From the NCBI GenBank assembly GCA_019802505.1, contig JAFMOC010000105.1, positions 248,001 through 312,000 on the forward strand: 64,000 nt of DNA, in the 5' to 3' direction. The notes under the pieces are model-generated. The model ran no database searches. It saw only the letters and a list, made by a program, of their open reading frames with translations, and was not told where the DNA came from. Both the position numbers and the translations under genes were made by a program. This document shows, piece by piece, positions 58,572 through 64,000 of the stretch; position 1 is the first letter of the stretch; every line of letters starts with the position of its first letter. The stretch comes from Corydoras sp. C115 (Eukaryota; Chordata; Actinopteri; Siluriformes; Callichthyidae).

Positions 58572-58640
<69 letters not shown>
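58572..58640. repeat. (TA)n microsatellite upstream of the BTG-family gene
   Basis: About 34 TA units, 300 bp upstream of the start codon, so possibly in the 5' intron or promoter. Confidence 0.95.
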
Positions 58641-58642
<2 letters not shown>

Positions 58643-59960
58643 AGGATTAATGAGATAATAATATGCTATAAGATAAGAATATTATGTTTAAAAATTCATG
58701 CCATGAATAGTGGACAAATGTAGTTCCAGTTTGGGGAAGGCTCTTTTCTTACCAGTTCCCAAACATTTAAAGAAAGTATTGGTACATGCATGTTTACTGG
58801 GTCACATCAATGTTTATTATATTTTTTGAGAATTAAATATACTAATTGATGCAGTTTAGGAATCAGAAATATTGCTTATTCTGCTGTATGCAACCCTTAA
58901 GGTACTCAACATCTGCAATTTTTATTGTAAATCTATTTATTGATTATAAAAATGGATCAATAGCCTTTGTTGTCTTTACAAACTATTTACTCATAAAGCC
59001 AGCAGAGGTATAGAGACTTAGTATCATTTGCTTTTCTATTATTTTAAACTTATCAATATTTGTTTTAATACTGTAGATGCCTATTGTATTTAGGTTGAGG
59101 CAAATGCTAAAGCTTATTTCAAAAGTGATATAATTAAGGAGAAACATCCTAAACAGGTCGACGACTCATTACAGGACAGAAACACTCAGATTACAGATTA
59201 TTGCAGATATCTACATAGATCTAGTGACAATATAACATCTCCAGTTTATATAACTCATCTGAGTTCAGCGTGTTGTTTTTTTTTGGGGGGGAGGGGAGCT
59301 GTATGTCACAAATAAATGGCCTTGTTGAATAAGACATTTTTGCTGTAAGATAGATGAAGTGATGCTTTTACATTTAAGTTCACATTTGTCATTTTTTTAC
59401 AATATACAATCATTTTGCAAAGTAAGTATTTCCTGATTTAACAATACCTTATTGCCAGGAATGAATTGATTGATATTTAAAGTTTTTAAAAATTGAAATG
59501 ACCAGTTATGTAGTAAAAACAATTTTGTGCACACTGGTTTTCCAGTTTATTGTAATGTGTACAAAGCAACCAGAGTAATATTAAATGTTATGAAGGCAAG
59601 TCTAGACATGTCTTCAGTTTCAGAATGTGTTCAGTAAACTGTTTCTGTGGTAACCTTAGACCAACTCAGCTATTGTCCACTATCATCATAGCATGTGCTA
59701 TGACACAGACCCTACCAACAGAAAAATAACAAGCCCAGTTTGGATAGATGTAATGGATTCTGCAGCTATGTAGTTGTATCTAAGGAGTTGTTGTCGTTTT
59801 TCCTATTGTCATGCCTCTAATCTAACAACGAAGCTTTTTCAGCATTAATTCATGTAGATACGAGTACTTTGATCCTTCAAGCATAGTTTATTTTATTTAC
59901 TATTACTTTTTCACCTCAACCCCATGACCCCTATAAAAGGTTTAGAAATTTTATTTAAAA
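58640..59960. other. Intergenic region upstream of the BTG-family gene
   Basis: No repeats beyond a short G run at 59285. No exon recognised. The promoter of the BTG-family gene should lie here, but no TATA or CpG-rich segment is evident. Confidence 0.4.
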
Positions 59961-59966
59961 AAAACA

Positions 59967-60248
59967 TCCATCCATCTATTATCTTCCACTTTATCCTATA
60001 TTAGGGTCGTGGGGACGTTCCCCATGCCCATCCAGAGGAGAACGTTTTTGGCGCTGGGCAGATACAACCAGGACAGGACGCCAATCTATCGCTGGGCATA
60101 CACTCACTCACACAAACACACTCTATATGGGCCAATTTGGAGCATTCAATTGACTTGATCCATGTTTTTGGACTGTGGGAGAAAACTAGAACCAGGAATC
60201 CCTAGCACTGAGAGGCGACCGTGCTAACCACTAAGCCAACATGCCGCC
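59967..60248 (-). repeat. tRNA-headed SINE at the edge of the promoter-flank duplication
   Basis: Tail CATCCATCCATCTATTATC, head CCAACATGCCGCC. The B-box half is shortened (GAGAAAACTAGAACC). Flanks TTTATTTAAAA and TTTATTTGAAAA are a probable TSD. Confidence 0.88.
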
Positions 60249-60673
60249 CTTTATTTGAAAATGATGAATTAAAATGATAATTCTATAGTAATTTGCATTA
60301 AAAAACTACTGAATGGTTGTTTGTTTGTTGTCATTACTTTAATGTCATTACAATATTAATTGACTGTTTAGATTTTTTAGACACAAAAGCAACATTCAGA
60401 AACTGTAGATAAGGAGAACAGACATTTAAAACTTTTGTTCTGTAATATTGTAATATAGTTCAACCGCCAGGTCCAGCAGCTGATCCAACTCTGCCTAAAA
60501 TTTTAATAATTTTAATGACGTAACTTGAGTTTTGGCTATTAGTTATTTGCTAGTCATGCAATTAAACAACTCGTTGAGCTCAGTCTTTGTTTAATGTAAT
60601 GATTAGTAATGTTTAAGCTGTCAGGGTAATTTAAAACGCTGTCGGGGCTCAGCGTCTCACAGGAGCTCTGTGC
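60247..60673. repeat. Tandem duplication of promoter flank, copy A
   Basis: The copy runs from CCCTTTATTTGAAAATGATG to GGCTCAGCGTCTCACAGGAG and ends at GCTGCCC. It matches copy B (60674-61800) throughout once the two SINEs in copy B are removed. The duplicated end lies exactly at the upstream edge of the GC-rich promoter (CGCTGTCGGGGCTCAGCG). Confidence 0.8.
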
Positions 60674-60716
60674 TGCCCTATATTTGAAAATGATTAATTA
60701 AAATGATAATTCTATA

Positions 60717-61024
60717 GGTGGCTTAGTGGTTAGCACGTTCGCCTCTCAGCGCTAGGGATTCCCGGTTCGAATCCCCATCTGGGTGGAGTTTCCATGTTCT
60801 CCCAGTGTCTGCGTGGGTTTCCTCTCACAGTCCAAAAACATGTATCAAGTCAAATGAGTTCTCCTAATTGCCCCATATAGAGTGTGAGTGAGTGTGTGCC
60901 CAGTGATAGATTGGCACCCTGTCCTGGGTGTATCTGCCCGGCGCCCGAAACGTTCTCCTCTGGATGGGCATGGGGAACCCCCCCCCGCGACCCTAATATA
61001 GGATAAAGCGGAAGATAATGGATG
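60717..61024 (+). repeat. tRNA-headed SINE with 12-bp TSD
   Basis: GATAATTCTATA occurs at 60705-60716 and 61025-61036. The first few head bases are missing. Confidence 0.92.
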
Positions 61025-61250
61025 GATAATTCTATAATAATTTTCATTAAAAAAACTACTGAATGGTTGTTTGTTTGTTGTCATTACTTAATTTAGTTGT
61101 GAAGTGAATATTATTTGATTGTTTAGATTTTTTAGACACAAAACCAACATTCAGAAGCTGTAGATAAGGAGAACAGACATTTAAAACTTTTGTTCTGTAA
61201 TATTGTAATATATATATATATGTAATATAATATATATATATATAATATAG

Positions 61251-61598
61251 GCGGCACGGTGGCTTAGTGGATTAGCACGTTCGCCTCTCAGCACTAGGGA
61301 TTCCCGGTTCGAATCCCCATCTGGGTGGAGTTTCCATGTTCTCCCCGCGTCCGCGTGGGTTTCCTCCGGGTTCTCCGGTTTCCTCCCACAGTCCAAAAAC
61401 ATGGATCAAGTCAATTGAATTCTCAAAATTGCCCCATATAGAGTTTGTTTGTGTGAGTGAGTGTGTGCCCAGCGATGGATTGGCGCCCTGTCCTGGGTGT
61501 ATCTGCCCAGCGCCTGAGACGTTCTCCCCTGGATGGGCATGGGGAACCCCACCGCGACCCTAATAGAGGATAAAGCGGGAGATAATGAATGAATGAAT
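61251..61598 (+). repeat. tRNA-headed SINE, GAATG-tail subfamily
   Basis: Nearly consensus, one of the youngest-looking copies. Inserted into a TA-rich stretch. Confidence 0.92.
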
Positions 61599-61787
61599 GA
61601 ATAATATATGGTCTAGCAGCTGATCCAACTCTGCCTAAAATATTGTAAATTTAATGACGTAACTTGACTTTTAGCTATTAGTTATTTGTTAATCATGCGA
61701 TTAAACAGTTCGTTGGGCTCAGTCTTTGTTTAATGTAATGATTAGTAATGTTTAAGGTGTGGGGTAATTTAAAACGCTGTCGGGGCT

Positions 61788-61961
61788 CAGCGCCTCACAG
61801 GAGCTCCGTTTGCAGCTCGCGCGCTCTGGTTCCCGCCTCCCGCTCGCGCCGCATCGGCCGCTCAGATCGGCCGCGCGAGGGCCGCTGGGATATAAATAAG
61901 AGCGCGAGGGTTCTGAGTGTGTCTCACAGGAACTCAGCATTCCTCCAGCTCAGAAGCTCAG
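61788..61961 (+). promoter_or_regulatory. GC-rich TATA promoter and non-coding first exon of a gene running off the window
   Basis: A CpG-rich stretch (61788-61890; GCTCGCGCGCTC, CCGCTCGCGCCGC, CGGCCGCGCGAGG) stands out sharply from the AT-rich window. It is followed by TATAAATAAG at 61891-61900. About 30 bp downstream an exon-like sequence (CACAGGAACTCAGC, CCTCCAGCTCAGAAG) ends at CTCAG|GTGAGT, a strong donor at 61962. This fits a tightly TATA-driven gene with an untranslated exon 1 of about 40 bp. Coding exons are not in the remaining 2 kb, so the gene is unidentified. Its immediate upstream flank is tandemly duplicated. Confidence 0.6.
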
Positions 61962-62039
61962 GTGAGTTCTCCTCAACTTTACACCTTTACTTTATCTCCA
62001 CTGAACTTTAAACCTTTTGAAAACAATTTTAGTCTTAAT

Positions 62040-62240
62040 AAATCAAATCAAATCAGGTTTATTGGTCACATGCGTAGATATACATGGTACAGCCAGCAGT
62101 GAAATTCTCACCCGACATCTCCACATAAAGTTGAAATAGAATATAGAATAAAAAATAGAATAAAGATCAAATAAAATAAGATGAATTATGTATTTACATT
62201 GTGCAAAAGAAGAGAAACTACAATAAGAACAGCGTCGCAC
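62040..62240. repeat. Dispersed repeat fragment in the putative first intron
   Basis: AATCAAATCAGGTTTATTGG, TACATGGTACAGCCAGCAGT and GAAATTCTCACCCG form a block often seen in fish genomes. It is followed by A-rich sequence. Class uncertain. Confidence 0.45.
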
Positions 62241-62321
62241 CTGCATCAAGTGTGCAATGTGTAATATTCTCTGGTCTAGGTCTTAATGGAAAGTTAATAT
62301 AAATCAAAATATTATCATTGG

Positions 62322-62634
62322 ACGGCACGCTGGCTTAGTGGTCAGCACACTGTGGTCGCCTCCCAGTTTTCATGTTCTCCCCGTGTCCGCATGGGTTTCC
62401 TCCGGATTCTCCGGTTTCCTCCCACAGTCCAAAAACATGGATCAAGGTCAACTGAATTCTCCAAATTGCCCCATATAGAGTGTGTCTGTGTGAGTGTGTC
62501 CCCAACAATAGATTGGCGCCCTGTCCTGGGTGTATCTGCCCAGCGCCCGAAACGTTCTCCCCTGGATGGACATGGGAAACCCCCCTGTGACCCTAGTAGA
62601 GGATAAAGCAGAAGATAATGGATGGACAAATGGA
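62322..62634 (+). repeat. tRNA-headed SINE, B box deleted
   Basis: The head CGGCACGCTGGCTTAGTGG runs through CTGTGGTCGCC into TTTTCATGTTCTCCCC. Tail GATAATGGATGGAC. Confidence 0.88.
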
Positions 62635-62639
62635 TTAGC

Positions 62640-62705
62640 ATTGGATTCAAACCTGGATTCCCAGTGCTGAGAGGCGAACATGCTGACCACTAAGCCAGCG
62701 TGTCT
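62640..62705 (-). repeat. SINE head-half fragment
   Basis: AACCTGGATTCCCAGTGCTG through CACTAAGCCAGCGTG. Confidence 0.65.
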
Positions 62706-62945
62706 CCATGTAATCCCTTTGTCCACATGGTTTTCTCCGGGTTCTCCGATTTCCTCCCACCATCCAAAAACATGGATTCAAAGTAAATTGCCCCTTTATA
62801 GTCTGTGTGAGTGTGTGCCCAGTGATAGACATCTTGTCCTGGATGTATCTGCCCACTGCCCCAAATGTTCTCACCTAGATGGGCATGTGGAACCTCCACC
62901 CTGCAGCCCCAGTAGAGGATTAAGTAGAGGATAATGAATAAATAT
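62706..62945 (+). repeat. Diverged SINE without head
   Basis: CCATGTAATCCCTTTGTCC to a GAGGATAATGAATAAAT tail, joined to the inverted head fragment. Confidence 0.7.
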
Positions 62946-63149
62946 TATCTTGATTAATTTTCAGCATAATGTTAAGATAGCTAGGTTACAATAGTGAGTT
63001 TTTCAGGTTTACATGTCTAGGTTGACAAATACTAAACTACTGAAATACCTGGAAGTTTATTAATTAAGTATTTACTGGCAAATTACATCCAACCTTAGAG
63101 TTCAATAATGCAGAATAGTTTTTTTCTCGACTTCTAAGACAAACCTCCC

Positions 63150-63416
63150 TTCATCCTTTGGTTCATCCTCTACTAGGTCCACAGGGGGTTCCCCATGCCC
63201 ATCCAGGGGAGAACGACTTGGGCGCTGGTACACCTAGGACAGGGCTGGGTACACACTCACACACACGCGTTATGTAGGGGCAATGTAGAGCAGCCAATTC
63301 AACTTGAATCCACGTTTTTGAGAATCCAGAGGAAACTCCACCCAGATCGGGATTTGTACCTAGATCTCCAGCATTGAGAGGCGAACATGCTAATCACTAT
63401 GTCACCGTGGTGCCCC
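63150..63416 (-). repeat. Diverged tRNA-headed SINE
   Basis: CATCCTCTACTAGGTCCACA to TCACTATGTCACCGTGGTGC, with several deletions. Confidence 0.75.
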
Positions 63417-64000
63417 TAAGGACATTTTGAAAACAGACAAAACAGCTTAGAAGTAAAGGTTCCTTCTGTTTGTTATTCCATTTAGAATATATTAAAAACT
63501 CTCAATTTACTAGCAAATATGAAAACTCAACAAAATCACAGGACATTATAAGATTACATATGATATGTCTACAGGCTTATGAGCTTAGGAAGCTGCAGGA
63601 AAAACCTGTTTCTAACTGCAAAAATGACTCAAATGTTTTGGATTTAATAACATTCCACAACCTCTGATAACTGTTGTGTTTTTGTTTGCTGTGTATCATT
63701 AATTTTATGATTATGTCGCTTTTCAGACTGCTGCTAACACTGTATCCAGTTCAGAGTTATTGATTAACTGGTTGGGATCGGTTTGTAGGCAGTGTTGTTA
63801 GTTGATTGTTTCCTCAGAATACAATCACTAACCATACTGCCAGCAAACACATCCAGCAGGCCACGTCCTGAACATGGAGATACTTTAAACGTGAAAATGC
63901 AACATCAAGAGGACTTTCCATCATTCATTTCAGTGTCAGTGAAATACAGTAGAACAGATGCTGCTGGGTTGTCAGGCAGTGTAGTTAGCTGATTACGAGT

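Larger units (their letters stand above)
60674..61800. repeat. Tandem duplication of promoter flank, copy B, interrupted by two SINEs
   Basis: Copy B continues directly from copy A and runs into the promoter. SINEs at 60717-61024 and 61251-61598 were inserted after the duplication, as neither is present in copy A. Apart from these, the copies differ by scattered substitutions and a TA-repeat expansion at about 61207-61250. Confidence 0.8.

Noticed and set aside
1..64000. CRISPR arrays, operons, ribosome binding sites, prophage or plasmid functions
   Set aside because: The sequence is vertebrate nuclear DNA. The regular repeats are microsatellites and SINEs, not direct repeats with unique spacers.

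Overview
ORGANISM AND CHARACTER. The window looks like nuclear DNA of a ray-finned (teleost) fish. It is AT-rich and has spliced genes with GT-AG introns, many CA/TA microsatellites and transposon families typical of fishes: a tRNA-headed SINE in about 35 whole or partial copies, Tc1-like, hAT and L1-like remnants, and a small LTR element. The species cannot be fixed from the sequence. No prokaryotic features, rRNA or free-standing tRNA genes were seen. LAYOUT. (1) 1-31.7 kb: no protein-coding gene that I can support. It is a repeat-rich desert holding about half of the SINE copies, two non-autonomous hAT elements, a Tc1-like relic, a 5'-truncated L1-like LINE, a 1.27-kb LTR element with 5-bp target-site duplications, a triplicated AT-rich repeat, and several repeat-free blocks that read like conserved non-coding elements. 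(2) 31.7-51.4 kb: a head-to-tail cluster on the + strand of six two-coding-exon genes for small (87-97 residue) CD225/dispanin (IFITM-like) double-membrane-segment proteins, preceded by one dead copy. All share one splice position inside the CD225 domain and a phase-0 intron. Three (43.6, 48.7 and 50.8 kb) share a recognisable promoter. One has a broken 5' splice site and one has lost the membrane-proximal cysteines. (3) 55.7-58.3 kb, - strand: a complete four-exon BTG/TOB-family antiproliferative gene (248 residues) of the BTG3/BTG4/maternal-B9.15 type. (4) 60.2-62.0 kb: a tandemly duplicated flank leading into a GC-rich, TATA-containing promoter on the + strand with a non-coding first exon and splice donor. 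The rest of that gene lies beyond the window. (5) 62.0-64.0 kb: putative first intron of that gene, with a cluster of SINE copies. HOW THE PARTS RELATE. The CD225 cluster is a recent local expansion: promoters, introns and 3' flanks are alignable among copies, and orphan 3' flank sequence at 42.6-42.85 kb suggests that one more copy was lost. The relation to antiviral IFITM proteins rests on domain similarity and intron position only. REPEAT NOMENCLATURE. In the SINE entries, + means the tRNA-like head (GCGGCACGGTGGCTTAGTGG, then a B-box-like GGTTCGAATCC) is on the left and the GATGG/GAATG tail on the right. Full copies are about 320-360 bp.
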